64,000 nucleotides of DNA from AP-15 sp963702685. GTDB taxonomy: Bacteria; Pseudomonadota; Alphaproteobacteria; ATCC43930; CGMCC-115725. Within the stretch, counting starts at the first letter, position 1. Each line of letters starts with the position of its first letter. Shown here piece after piece: positions 29,359 through 38,519 of this stretch. The DNA lies in the NCBI GenBank assembly GCA_963702685.1, contig CAVPDQ010000022.1, positions 124,001 through 188,000 of the forward strand, given 5' to 3'. The notes under the pieces are model-generated. The model saw only the letters and a program-made list of their open reading frames with translations. It was not told where the DNA came from and made no database searches. The translations under genes were made by a program, and so were the position numbers.

Positions 29359-30231
29359 AGGAGCAGCCAGCCTCGATAGCCTGCGAGCTGGTCGTCGAGT
29401 CGTGAAATTGGGCAAATCCCGCCCGTCATCGTCGGCAACTCGCCGTCTCGGGCATCGACCGCGGACCATTGGACGTGCTTATCGTCGATAAAATCGACCG
29501 ATAGCCGCGCCTTCTGCTCAATAGCCGGTCTCCAATTTCCTACGAAAATCCCCTCGTGGGTCAGGGTCAACGACGGCGCCCTGGTCCACGGACGCGCCGC
29601 CAAATAAGCCAGCAACGCCTCAAAGGACTTTCGATCCGGACCACCGGAAAGCTCAGCCAAATCTTCCTGATCCCCCAGAAGGTACGAGAGCTGCCGCTTC
29701 ACACGGTTGAGTGTCACCGTCAAAAGGTTACCCCTCCATTTCTCCAGGATGTTCTGGAACCGGGCCAGGGCGCCTTCTCCACGCAGATTGGCAGGGTCGG
29801 GACTAGGAGCGGCCCCGCCCGGGTCATCCTCGCTGGCGATCCACGTCCTGGCCGTCAGATTTGAAGAGATCACTTTATTTCGAAGAATCTCCCCAACCAG
29901 CGTTAAAATCCCAATGGTTGCTGTCTCCTGCCTGTCGAGAACACTTGAGCCGACGCAGGTGAGGTTGGTAACTGCCGAGGCCTTGCCCAGGATCAGATGG
30001 CGATCGATTTCGATCTCTGTTGTCCGAACTCAGGTTCTCTGCGGAAAAGGGGTAGAAGACGATATTTCCCCGCTTAGAAATATGAGCGACGTCGGAGAAG
30101 GTCGATACCGTCACCCTGGACCCACTATACTGGCGCCGCTCGGTATCCTCAAAGCAGAGGCCCTCGAAGGGGTGGGTTCCGACCAGCGATGTTCGTCGAG
30201 TCCGGCCTTCTTCGGCCAGGCGGGCGTTCAT
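29355..30231 (-). pseudogene. Orphan operon gene B, frameshifted
   Basis: Two overlapping frames form one protein of about 291 residues. Frame 1, from the ATG at 30231, has SLVGTHPFEGLCFEDTERRQ and FSDVAHISKRGNIVFYPFSA. Frame 2 continues with EIEIDRHLILGKASAVTNLT, ATIGILTLVGEILRNKV, LTLTHEGIFVGNWRPAIEQK and ends at 29355. A frame-2 stop at 30032 and loss of sense in frame 1 after about 30010 place the one-base shift between 30030 and 30010. The total length (877 bases, one more than a multiple of three) fits a single inserted base. I do not recognise the family. No slippery heptamer is visible. Confidence 0.6.
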
Positions 30232-30971
30232 GGGAGTTCCCCGCTTTCTAAATTTTGGAGGGCCATCTCGATCAGCTCGTCATGTATATCCCCGAACCGG
30301 GAATTGTCCAATGGAGACTGCCGCTCGGCAGGCGTGTTATGATCGCATTCGACCCGAGTGTAGACACCGCCAATTCCGGAAACGGGGCCCGCAACACCGG
30401 AGACCTGAATCTGCAACGCTGACCACCGCGTAATCCGGTTGAGCTCAACCTCCGGCCCCAGCGACCTGCTTGCCTCAGGTCGGTTGATTGCATAACTGAG
30501 GTCCCGGCTGTGTTCCGCATCGATTTTGACCGACGGCAGATACTCTTGAAGCGCTTTATACGCGGTTACCCTGTCCGGCATCGGGATCACCGCAGCCACC
30601 CCAATAGCGAGACGATTTGATGTAATCTGCGCCGTTATCAGCCACTTACGAACAACCCGATTGAACGCCGAGAGCGCCGGTTCGACAGGCCCGAACTCGA
30701 AGGGAGGCACCGCTTCCGTGAGAACTGGCGGCGCCGGTACCATGATCCAATCCAGTCGCCCCGCCAGCCCCTGGAACTGCAAGCTGAGATATCCAGGGTC
30801 GATCGGGCCTCCCTGCTCACGGAAAAGCTGACGGGGCTGAACCTGATCGATCGCGGGCGTTTCACCGGTCGCGCGCTCCCATTCATCCTGAGGAATTTGC
30901 TCGGCAGGCGGCTGGAGGAAAGCCGTAAATCGCAGCGTTTGGGCCGACCATGGGCGAGTCAGCTGTTCCAT
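30228..30971 (-). CDS. Orphan operon gene A, uncharacterised
   Basis: An intact 247-residue soluble protein without signal peptide or membrane segment. Notable blocks are LSLQFQGLAGRLDWIMVP, a YAINRPEASRSL motif and VELNRITRWSALQIQ, then an acidic C-terminus. I do not recognise the family; no catalytic motif is apparent. GGAG lies before the ATG and its stop overlaps gene B as ATGA. Base composition across this operon is visibly lower in GC than the flanking genes, which suggests acquisition. Confidence 0.6.
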   Translation of the reverse strand: MEQLTRPWSAQTLRFTAFLQPPAEQIPQDEWERATGETPAIDQVQPRQLFREQGGPIDPGYLSLQFQGLAGRLDWIMVPAPPVLTEAVPPFEFGPVEPALSAFNRVVRKWLITAQITSNRLAIGVAAVIPMPDRVTAYKALQEYLPSVKIDAEHSRDLSYAINRPEASRSLGPEVELNRITRWSALQIQVSGVAGPVSGIGGVYTRVECDHNTPAERQSPLDNSRFGDIHDELIEMALQNLESGELP

Positions 30972-31030
30972 CGAAGCTCCGTGCTGCTGGCCACCGCCGA
31001 ACGTTCAGCGCCGGCATCTAATCATAAATA

Positions 31031-31059
31031 GGCAAACGGTGGTAAGAGCTCCGTTTGCC
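31031..31059 (-). terminator. Rho-independent-type terminator ahead of gene A
   Basis: GGCAAACGG and CCGTTTGCC form a perfect 9-bp stem with an 11-base loop. On the minus strand it is followed by TATTTAT. It sits between the promoter at 31198-31226 and gene A, so it would end a short transcript or act as an attenuator. Confidence 0.6.
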
Positions 31060-31074
31060 GACCCTGTCCCAGTA

Positions 31075-31185
31075 TTATCTCTGCGGCTGCAGCGCACCCG
31101 CTTGGCCGCGTCTTTCGGGATCGGCTGCTGCTGCACGCGTCGTCACGCTGGATACCGCAAGAACAATCAGGCAGGCGTTGATCAA
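31075..31185 (-). CDS. Possible 36-residue exported peptide in the operon leader
   Basis: A TTG-started ORF between the promoter and the terminator. Its first 20 residues are hydrophobic and end in TTRAAAA, like a signal peptide; the remainder is short and basic. No strong ribosome-binding site is present, so the transcript may instead be a non-coding RNA. Confidence 0.25.
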   Translation of the reverse strand: MINACLIVLAVSSVTTRAAAADPERRGQAGALQPQR

Positions 31186-31197
31186 GGATCGCGTGAC

Positions 31198-31226
31198 CTT
31201 ATAGCATATTCGATCGTAATTGTCAA
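31198..31226 (-). promoter_or_regulatory. Near-consensus sigma-70 promoter for leader RNA and orphan operon
   Basis: TTGACA (31226-31221), a 17-base spacer and TATAAG (31203-31198). The last six spacer bases, ATATGC, and the -10 are identical to those of the packaging promoter at 8622-8650, and both have GTCAC just after the -10. Confidence 0.7.
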
Positions 31227-31281
31227 TATAGCAATCTCCAAATTGGGAAGTTGCGGGGCTTTGGCACCCTCAGGTCGTATG

Positions 31282-32766
31282 TCAGCGGTTGGGGAGGTCG
31301 AGCGGGTAGATCGGACGGCGGACCTTCTCGAATTTGAGCTGCGAGTAGTCCGAGGTGCATACGCCCACGCCGGCGCAATCGACGACGGCCTCGGCCATCG
31401 GCCCGAGCCCGGCGCGCCAGTGGATGCGGCTTTTGAGCATCACATAGCGCTTTTGAGTCGGATCGATGCCGAGGCTCAAAAGGCAATTCAAATCGGATGG
31501 CTCGACATGGCGCGAGATCAGCACGATCTCGACCGCGCCGGTATCGAGCACGACCGCCGGGCCCATTTCCATTGCCACGCCGCGCGCCATCGGCCCGCGA
31601 TTGTTGTAGCGCCCGTCGGAAATCGTTTTGACCCGGCCGGTCACGGTCAAGGGCGGGCTCTCGGCCGGGATCGAAGGCATCGCGATCTTGCCGCCGATCG
31701 ACAGGGTTACGCGTGCGCCGATGCCGGCGGCGATGGCTTGTTGCACCGCGTCGGGGTCGCAGATCGCAAACGCGGCGACGCCTTCGAGGCCTTGCCGCAG
31801 GATTTCGGCCAAGACCGCGGTCGTGTCCATCGTGCCGCCCGAGGCGCAATTGTCGTAATGGTCGAGCAGCACGATCGGGCCGGCGCCGGGCGCAATCGCC
31901 TTGGCCCTGGCGACCGAGCTCGCCAGCGGCTCGATCTGGTAGACAAAGGCGCCGCGCTCGACCCAGGCGCGGTCCAGCAGCTCGTCGCGCAAATCCTCGG
32001 CGAGCTTGCGGTTGCCGTCGGTGACGACGAGAGCGGAGAGCCCGGCATTCCTTATGTCGGCGTGCGGGAAGCCGGTAAAGAGGCTCGCCGCCAGCGCGCC
32101 CTCGCTGCTCATCGCCGCGCAGCGCTGCTGCAATTCCTGGTTCGGATGGTCGTCGCTGCCCTGCCGCATGACATGCGGCAGCATCGGCTGGTTGCCCCAG
32201 GCCATGACCGGCCTGACCTCGCCGCGGATCGTGCGTAAGAGGATATCGCCGGCAAGCCGTGCGGTCTCGTAAGTGTCGATATGCGGGTAGGTGCGGTAGC
32301 CGGTGACGACCGTCGAATTGGCGACGATCTCGTCATAGAGGTTGGCATGCATGTCGAGCGAGACCGCGACCGGCGTTTTCGGGTCGATCGCGCGCAGCCG
32401 CTTTAGAAGCTGCCCTTCGCCGTCCTCCAGGCTCTCGGTGACCATCGCACCGTGCAAATCGAGCAGGATGCCGTCGAAGCCGCCCTTGGCGACGTCCTCC
32501 AGGATCGTGTCGGTGATGTGCGCATAGGCGGCATCCTCGACCGGGCGGCTCGGCGGTGCACCCGCCGCGATCGGCAACACGATCTCGGCGCCTGCACGCT
32601 CGGCCAGGTCGAGATAAGCGCCGAGCCCGGTGCCGGTGCCGCGATAGGCCGCGGCCGCCGCCTCGCCATAGAGCGGGCCCGGACCGTTGCCGAACCGCGT
32701 CAGCGGCGTCGGCACCGGCGAAAAGGTGTTGGTCTCGTGCTTCATCATCGCGATCAGCAAGCGCAT
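31282..32766 (-). CDS. M81-family (MlrC-like) metallopeptidase
   Basis: Related to microcystinase MlrC; members hydrolyse linear peptides or amides using a bound metal. The 494 residues begin MRLLIAMMKHETNTFSP, the family start, and include LLDLHGAMV, VSLDMHANL and LLDHYDNCASGGTMDT, which hold the predicted metal ligands (His/Asp). The ATG at 32766 follows GGAG. The luciferase-like gene is upstream on the same strand by 42 bases, so they probably share a transcript. The true substrate here is unknown. Confidence 0.88.
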   Translation of the reverse strand: MRLLIAMMKHETNTFSPVPTPLTRFGNGPGPLYGEAAAAAYRGTGTGLGAYLDLAERAGAEIVLPIAAGAPPSRPVEDAAYAHITDTILEDVAKGGFDGILLDLHGAMVTESLEDGEGQLLKRLRAIDPKTPVAVSLDMHANLYDEIVANSTVVTGYRTYPHIDTYETARLAGDILLRTIRGEVRPVMAWGNQPMLPHVMRQGSDDHPNQELQQRCAAMSSEGALAASLFTGFPHADIRNAGLSALVVTDGNRKLAEDLRDELLDRAWVERGAFVYQIEPLASSVARAKAIAPGAGPIVLLDHYDNCASGGTMDTTAVLAEILRQGLEGVAAFAICDPDAVQQAIAAGIGARVTLSIGGKIAMPSIPAESPPLTVTGRVKTISDGRYNNRGPMARGVAMEMGPAVVLDTGAVEIVLISRHVEPSDLNCLLSLGIDPTQKRYVMLKSRIHWRAGLGPMAEAVVDCAGVGVCTSDYSQLKFEKVRRPIYPLDLPNR

Positions 32767-32808
32767 CAATGCATCTCCGGAAGAGCCGCCGAGGATACCG
32801 CAATGCGC

Positions 32809-33858
32809 CTAATGGAAACGCGGCATGACCTCCTGGCACAGCAGCCGCAGCGCGTTCATGACCTGGGCGTGCGGGATCAGACCGCCGCAATTCAATTCGG
32901 CGAGGATACCGTCGAGGCCGAGCTCGTCCTGCAAGCCGCGCAGCCGCTCGGCGACATCGTCGGGGGTGCCGACAAGCACCTGGCCGCCCAGCGCCTCGTC
33001 ATAGGTCAGGCTTTCGAGCCGCGTCAGCCGTTCGGCCCGCCCTTCGATCGCGCGCGTGCCGCCGCGGGACATCGAGTCGCGCAGCCGCTCGGTCTGCTCT
33101 CGATAGAAATGCATCAGGCTGTCGCGCGGCTCCTGATAGGCGCGGGCCGCGGTGTCGGCGAGATAGGTCGGGACCCGCAGATAGACCCGGCCGCGGCCCG
33201 GATGGCCGGCCGCCTCATAGGCGGCGCGGTAGTCGCGGATCGCCGGGGCGAACTCCGAAAACGAGCCGTGTCGCGCGTTGAGAAAGATCGGCAAGCCGCG
33301 CGCGCCGACCTGCGGATAGGTGTCGGGGCTGGCGGCGGCGACGCGGATCGGCGGGTGCGGCTGGCGGAACGGCCTTGGCGTCACCCTGATGTCCTTGAAG
33401 CGGTAGTACTTGCCCTCGTAATGGACCGCCGGCTGCGACCACGCCTGCTCGATAATGTCGAGGACCTCGCCAAAACGATCGCGGCTTTCGGCATAGGACA
33501 CGCCGTAATCCTCGTAGGTGCGCGGCAGCCCGCTGCGCCCGACCCCGAAAATCAGCCGGCCCTGGCTGATCTGGTCCACCGTCGCCGCTTCCTCGGCGAG
33601 GCGGAGCGGATGGCACAGCGGCAGCACCTGGACCGCGATCCCGATATTGATGCGGCGGGTGCGGGCGGCCACTGCGCTGGCGATGCTGAGCGGCGCCGAC
33701 AACACCGAGCGCTGCGGATCGAAATGGAGCTCGGCGAGCCACATCACGTCGAGGCCCAGCTCCTCGGCCGCGTCGATCTGGGCAAAGGCTTCCGCGAACG
33801 TCTCCGCATCGCTGCGCCCGGGCAGCGACGGGAACTGGTGGAACATGCCGAATTCCAT
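32809..33858 (-). CDS. LLM-class flavin-dependent monooxygenase
   Basis: Luciferase-like enzymes use reduced FMN or F420 and O2 to oxygenate small organic molecules. The 349-residue TIM-barrel protein has MEFGMFHQFPSLPGRSDAE, DVMWLAELHFDPQRSVLSAP, the family block GIAVQVLPLCHPLRLAEEAA, QGRLIFGVGRSGLPRTYED and GTPDDVAERLRGLQDELGLDG in order. The ATG at 33858 follows GAGGAG. It is divergent from the enoyl-CoA hydratase by 200 bases. The substrate cannot be read. Confidence 0.9.
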   Translation of the reverse strand: MEFGMFHQFPSLPGRSDAETFAEAFAQIDAAEELGLDVMWLAELHFDPQRSVLSAPLSIASAVAARTRRINIGIAVQVLPLCHPLRLAEEAATVDQISQGRLIFGVGRSGLPRTYEDYGVSYAESRDRFGEVLDIIEQAWSQPAVHYEGKYYRFKDIRVTPRPFRQPHPPIRVAAASPDTYPQVGARGLPIFLNARHGSFSEFAPAIRDYRAAYEAAGHPGRGRVYLRVPTYLADTAARAYQEPRDSLMHFYREQTERLRDSMSRGGTRAIEGRAERLTRLESLTYDEALGGQVLVGTPDDVAERLRGLQDELGLDGILAELNCGGLIPHAQVMNALRLLCQEVMPRFH

Positions 33859-34058
33859 GGCGACGAACTCCTCTTTGCCCGCCGAGCTGCTCCCGGCGCG
33901 ATCAAATACGGTCGGCGCCATCGTGAACGCAGCCAAAAGGGCGTGCAAGAGATGCCGTCCGAGCCTATAGCGTGCCGCTCGGCACGGGTTGGAGAGGCGC
34001 TGCGGTTCCGGAGCGACGAAGCCGTCTCGGTCGGACCCGCCGGCAGATCGGAGGAGAC

Positions 34059-34829
34059 ATGGGCTACGAGCACATCCTGGTCGAGCGCGAGGACGGCGTC
34101 GGCATCCTGACCCTGAACCGCCCCGACAAGCTCAACGCGATGAGCCGCAGGCTCTCCGCCGAGCTGCACGACGCGATCAAGGAGATGGACGCCGATGACG
34201 CGATCGGCTGCATCGTCGTCACCGGGGCCGGCAACCGCGCCTTCTCGGCGGGCGGCGACATCCACGAGCAGCGCGAGGACGACCGCCACTTTACCCAGGA
34301 GGAATTGGACGCGCGCCGCACCCGCGGCAGCTACGAGATCGCCGCCAGCAAAAAGCCGACGATCGGCATGCTGAACGGGCTCGCCTATGGCGGGGCGGCG
34401 GTGCTGGCCTCCTCGTTCGACATGCGGGTCGGCTGCGAGGACACCCGCTTTCGCTTTCTCGCCGCTGCGTATGGCCGGATCAACAGCACCTGGACCCTGC
34501 CCAACCAGGTCGGCTGGCCGATCGCCAAGGAATTGCTGTTCACCGCCCGCATCGTCGAGGCCGCGGAGGCTTTCCGCATCGGCCTCTTGAACCACCTCGT
34601 GCCGCGCGAAGAGCTGCGCGCAAAGACGATGGAGCTCGCCCGCATGATCGCCGGCAACAACCGCGCCGCCGTCATCGGCGTCAAGGCGCTCTTGTTGAAG
34701 CAGATGGCGCAAACCCTCGAACAGCAATACGACGAGGAGCGGGATTACACGACGCATGTCGTGCGCGGCGCGCGCGCCGAAGAAGCCTTCCCCGAATTCA
34801 TCGCCCGCCACGGCCGCCCGCTGGGCTAG
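34059..34829 (+). CDS. Enoyl-CoA hydratase/isomerase family protein
   Basis: A crotonase-fold enzyme acting on acyl-CoA esters; 256 residues. NRPDKLNAMSRRL, then GNRAFSAGGDI (oxyanion hole) and GMLNGLAYGGAAVLASSFDM are standard. The second-glutamate position of classical hydratases is replaced within YGRINSTWTLP, so hydratase activity is not assured and isomerase, lyase or decarboxylase activity remains possible. The ATG at 34059 follows GAGGAG. It ends three bases from a convergent gene. Confidence 0.9.
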   Translation: MGYEHILVEREDGVGILTLNRPDKLNAMSRRLSAELHDAIKEMDADDAIGCIVVTGAGNRAFSAGGDIHEQREDDRHFTQEELDARRTRGSYEIAASKKPTIGMLNGLAYGGAAVLASSFDMRVGCEDTRFRFLAAAYGRINSTWTLPNQVGWPIAKELLFTARIVEAAEAFRIGLLNHLVPREELRAKTMELARMIAGNNRAAVIGVKALLLKQMAQTLEQQYDEERDYTTHVVRGARAEEAFPEFIARHGRPLG

Positions 34830-34832
34830 GCC

Positions 34833-35987
34833 CTAGGCGATCCGGTGCTTGTTGACAAAACCCCAATCGATTTCGAGCCCAAAGCCAGGCTTGTCGCCGA
34901 GATGGAGATGGCCGTCGCGCAATAGCGGGTGCTCGACAAACAGGCCGTGGCCGAGCGGGTCCTCTTCCGGCCCGCCATGGCCTTCGACGCCAAAGGTGCA
35001 ACGCGGCAGGGCCAGCACCAGATGGCCGTGCAATTCCGGCGCGGTATGAGGCGCGACGACGACCCCGTGCTGCTCGGCGAGCTGGGCAATGCGCAACGCC
35101 TCGGTAAAGCCGGCGGCGCGGGTCGCATCGAATTGCGCATAGCGGATGCCGCCGGTGACGATAAAATCGCGGATCGTGAACCGGGTCAGCTCGCGTTCGC
35201 CATGCGCCAGCGGAATCGGCGTCGCCGCGGCGAGCCGGGCGAAATCGGCGGGCTGCAGATACCAGTGCAGCGGCTCCTCCAGCCAGAAGATCCGCGACGG
35301 CTCGACGGCACGGGCAAAATCGATGCAGTCGGGCAGATCATAGGCGGCGTTCATATCGAGCATCAGGAGCGGCTCGTCGCCGATCGCACGCCGCACCGCG
35401 GCGATCCGCCGGGCCTCGTCGGCGACGCTGCCGGCGCCGGTCTTCAATTTGACCGCGCGATAGCCGTGCCGCAGCATCTGCGCCATCTCGGCGGCATAAT
35501 CGGCATCGGTGGCGCCCGCCCGGTAATAGCCACCGGTGGCATAGGTGAAGAGCGGCCGGTTCTCGCCGCCGAGGAGGCGATAGACCGGCAGCCCCGCCGC
35601 CTTGCCCTTGATGTCCCAGAGCGCGATGTCGATCCCGGCGATCGCCGCCATGACCTGGGTGCGCTCGCCGCGCGCGATCGGCGGCGGCAGCCCGTCCTTG
35701 CCCTCAATCCCGCCCGGCCGCGGCGAGGTCAGCGCAAATAATTTCTCCCACACCGCGACATGGGCCAGCGCATCCATGCCGCGGACGATCTCGCCGAAGC
35801 GCGCCACCCATTCGCAGATCCGCGGCATCGGCGCGCCGTGGATCTGGCCATAGCCCACGAGCCCGTCATCGGTGCGGACCTCGGTCAGAATGACATTCCA
35901 CGCTTTCATCTCTTCATGCGCGGTCCAGGTCGTCTGTGGCCGCGGCATCGAAACCATGTGCGTTTTTACCGCGGCAATCCGGCTCAT
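34833..35987 (-). CDS. Enolase-superfamily (mandelate racemase/MLE-like) enzyme
   Basis: Members abstract an alpha-proton from a carboxylate using Mg2+. The 384 residues contain the KxK-type base in YRAVKLKTGAG, metal ligands in LLMLDMNAAYD and IFWLEEPLHWY, and a His in GVVVAPHTAPELHGHLV that fits the mandelate-racemase subgroup base. The product class is acid-sugar dehydratase or racemase; the actual substrate is unknown. The ATG at 35987 follows GAGAGGCGAGG. Divergent from the VOC gene. Confidence 0.9.
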   Translation of the reverse strand: MSRIAAVKTHMVSMPRPQTTWTAHEEMKAWNVILTEVRTDDGLVGYGQIHGAPMPRICEWVARFGEIVRGMDALAHVAVWEKLFALTSPRPGGIEGKDGLPPPIARGERTQVMAAIAGIDIALWDIKGKAAGLPVYRLLGGENRPLFTYATGGYYRAGATDADYAAEMAQMLRHGYRAVKLKTGAGSVADEARRIAAVRRAIGDEPLLMLDMNAAYDLPDCIDFARAVEPSRIFWLEEPLHWYLQPADFARLAAATPIPLAHGERELTRFTIRDFIVTGGIRYAQFDATRAAGFTEALRIAQLAEQHGVVVAPHTAPELHGHLVLALPRCTFGVEGHGGPEEDPLGHGLFVEHPLLRDGHLHLGDKPGFGLEIDWGFVNKHRIA

Positions 35988-36138
35988 CCTCGCCTCTCCC
36001 GATAATCCTGGCTCGCGGCGACCCAGCCCGCCGCGCGCGCAGCTGTCAAGCCCCGCTTTCGACCTACGCTGTTTGTCCGGGTTGCGGGATAGGCGTTCCG
36101 GGTGTAGCAATTGCCGGGTTCGATTTCGGAGACGCCCG

Positions 36139-36744
36139 ATGGCCAACAATAGCCCCGACAGCGTAGCAGCCCCGGTCGCCGCGGTCAGCCCATCCGGTAT
36201 CAATCATCTGGTGCTGAACGTACGCGACCTCGACGAGTCGCATAAATTCTGGACCGAGATCGTCGGCTTCAAGCAGGTCGCCGAATTGAACCCGCGCGAG
36301 GACCGGCCCAACCCGCCAAAGATGCGGTTTTACAGCGCCGTCAACAACGGCCAGCTGACGCACCACACCGTGGCGCTGGTCGAAAGCCCGAACCTGCCGC
36401 CGCCCGCCGATTGGGTGCTGATGAACAGCCGCGTCGCGATCAACCATGTCGCGCTGACGATGCCGAGCCGCGAGGCGTGGCAGCAGCAGCTCGCTTTCCT
36501 GCAGAGCCGTGGGGTCAAGTTCAACTGGCGCGTCAATCACGGTGTGACGCACAGCGTCTATATCAATGACCCGAATGGCTATGGCGTCGAGTTCCTTTAC
36601 GAGCTACCGCGCGAGATGTGGGAAAACGACATCAACGGCGCTATCAACTGGGCCGAAAATCTGCCGAGCGAAGGCGCGGAGGCCATGATCGACCGCACCG
36701 ACAGCCCGAGCTTCGGCATGAGGGAGCCGATTCCGGCCGAATAG
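36139..36744 (+). CDS. VOC-superfamily (glyoxalase/extradiol dioxygenase-like) protein
   Basis: A 201-residue protein of two beta-alpha-beta-beta-beta modules. GINHLVLNVRDLDESHKFWTEIVGF opens it and supplies the first metal-ligand His; INHVALTMPS and HSVYINDPNGYGVEFLYE follow, the latter with a likely Glu ligand. Family members include extradiol dioxygenases and isomerases for aromatic and acid substrates. A long C-terminal tail (WAENLPSEGAEAMIDRTDSP) is unusual in simple glyoxalases. The ATG at 36139 follows GGAG. Confidence 0.85.
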   Translation: MANNSPDSVAAPVAAVSPSGINHLVLNVRDLDESHKFWTEIVGFKQVAELNPREDRPNPPKMRFYSAVNNGQLTHHTVALVESPNLPPPADWVLMNSRVAINHVALTMPSREAWQQQLAFLQSRGVKFNWRVNHGVTHSVYINDPNGYGVEFLYELPREMWENDINGAINWAENLPSEGAEAMIDRTDSPSFGMREPIPAE

Positions 36745-36941
36745 CGGCCGCCGGCTGCCCGCCGCGCGAAAGCGGGCGTGAGAGGCGGCTATGTGGGTGG
36801 CAAGGTGCGCGTCGCGCAGCGCCATCGCCGGAACTGCATGCCAGGATGAAATGACCACACAGCGGGAGCAGCTCTCCAGCCGTGGCGGTTGTTCTGTTGC
36901 GGGGTCAGGCGACCGGTAAAAGGGGAGATCAGGGAGGAGGC

Positions 36942-38510
36942 GTGAGGCGGTTCGCGGCATTGCTCGACGCGCTGATCTTCACCCCGTCGCGCAACGGCAA
37001 GCTGCGGTTGATGCAGGAGTATTTCGCGACCGAAGCCGACCCCGAGCGGGGTTGGGCCTTGGCGGCGCTGACCGGTGAGCTGAGCTTTGCCGCGGCCAAG
37101 CCTCGCGACGTGCGAGCGCTTGCGGCGATGCGCGGCGATCCCGAGCTTTTCGCTTGGTCCTATGATTTCGTCGGCGATCTGGCCGAGACCGTCTCGCTGA
37201 TTTGGCCCTCGCCGACCGGCGCCGCGCAGCCGGTTCCAAGCCTTGCAGAGATTGTGGACAAGCTCGCTAATATCGGCCGAGGCGAGATCGGAGCGCTGCT
37301 CGAGCAATGGCTCGACGCCCTCGATGCTACCGGTCGCTGGGCTTTATTGAAGCTCGTTACCGGCAGCCTGCGCATCGGAGTTTCCGCTCGGCTCGCCAAG
37401 CTGGCGCTGGCCGAATGGGGTGGCGTCGATGTCGACCGCATCGAAGCGCTGTGGCACGGCCTGTCACCCCCTTTTTTGCCGCTCTTCGACTGGCTCGGTG
37501 GCCGCGGGCCGTCGCCCGATCCCGGTGAGCTGCCGAATTTCTGCCCGCTGATGCTGGCCCAGCCGCTCGACGACGCCGATCTCGCCGCGCTCGATCCATG
37601 CGACTATCTGGCCGAGTGGAAGTGGGACGGGATTCGCGTCCAGCTCGTCGCCCGCAGCGGTCAAAAGCGGCTTTATTCGCGCTCCGGGGACGATATCGGC
37701 GTAGGCTTTCCGGATGTCCGCGCGGCGATGCCCGATGCGGTGACGCTCGACGGCGAGCTTCTTGTGATCCGCGATGGCGAGGTCGCCTCGTTCAACAATT
37801 TGCAGCAGCGGCTCAACCGCAAAACGCCGAGCCCGAAGCTGCTGCGCGACTATCCGGCCGCAATCCGTCTCTACGATATCCTGCGCGAGGGCGATGAAGA
37901 TTTGCGCGGCCTGTCCTTTGCCGAACGCCGCCGGCGGCTCGAAGCCTGGTTCGCGCGCGCCAAGCGGCCCGGTCTCGATCTATCGCCGCTGGTGCCGTTC
38001 GCCGGCTGGGACGAGCTGCGTCAATTGCGCGATCGGGCGCGCGCGCACGGCATCGAGGGACTGATGCTGAAACGCGCGGACTCGCATTATGTGTCGGGCC
38101 GGCCGAAGGGGCCGTGGTTCAAGTGGAAGCGCGCTGCCCTGACCGTCGATACGGTGCTGATGTACGCCCAGCGCGGACATGGCAAGCGCTCCTCGTTTTA
38201 CTCTGACTATACTTTTGGAGCCTGGTGCGGTGGCGAATTGGTCACGGTCGGCAAAGCCTATTCGGGCTTTACCGACGACGAATTGCGCCGTCTCGATCGC
38301 TGGGTGCGCGACAACACGGTACGGCGCTGGGGACCGGTGCGCGAGGTGACGCCCGGCATCGTGCTCGAAATCGCCTTTGACAGCGTGCACCGCTCGACCC
38401 GCCACAAATCCGGCGTGGCGATGCGTTTTCCGCGGATCCATCGCATCCGCTGGGACAAGCCCTTTGCCGAAGCCGACACGCTCGAAAGCCTCGAACGGCT
38501 GGTGACCTGA
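36942..38510 (+). CDS. ATP-dependent DNA ligase (ligase-associated DNA damage response type)
   Basis: A 522-residue ligase with an N-terminal DNA-binding domain (1-200), nucleotidyltransferase domain with the adenylation lysine in AEWKWDGIRVQ (K227), and a C-terminal OB domain with WFKWKRAALTVD. Such ligases usually sit in a cluster with an exonuclease, a DEXH helicase and a phosphoesterase; none is adjacent here. The GTG at 36942 follows AGGGAGGAGG, which rules out longer readings. It lacks polymerase and nuclease domains, so it is not a LigD. Confidence 0.92.
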   Translation: MRRFAALLDALIFTPSRNGKLRLMQEYFATEADPERGWALAALTGELSFAAAKPRDVRALAAMRGDPELFAWSYDFVGDLAETVSLIWPSPTGAAQPVPSLAEIVDKLANIGRGEIGALLEQWLDALDATGRWALLKLVTGSLRIGVSARLAKLALAEWGGVDVDRIEALWHGLSPPFLPLFDWLGGRGPSPDPGELPNFCPLMLAQPLDDADLAALDPCDYLAEWKWDGIRVQLVARSGQKRLYSRSGDDIGVGFPDVRAAMPDAVTLDGELLVIRDGEVASFNNLQQRLNRKTPSPKLLRDYPAAIRLYDILREGDEDLRGLSFAERRRRLEAWFARAKRPGLDLSPLVPFAGWDELRQLRDRARAHGIEGLMLKRADSHYVSGRPKGPWFKWKRAALTVDTVLMYAQRGHGKRSSFYSDYTFGAWCGGELVTVGKAYSGFTDDELRRLDRWVRDNTVRRWGPVREVTPGIVLEIAFDSVHRSTRHKSGVAMRFPRIHRIRWDKPFAEADTLESLERLVT

Positions 38511-38519
38511 TCCGGCGGC

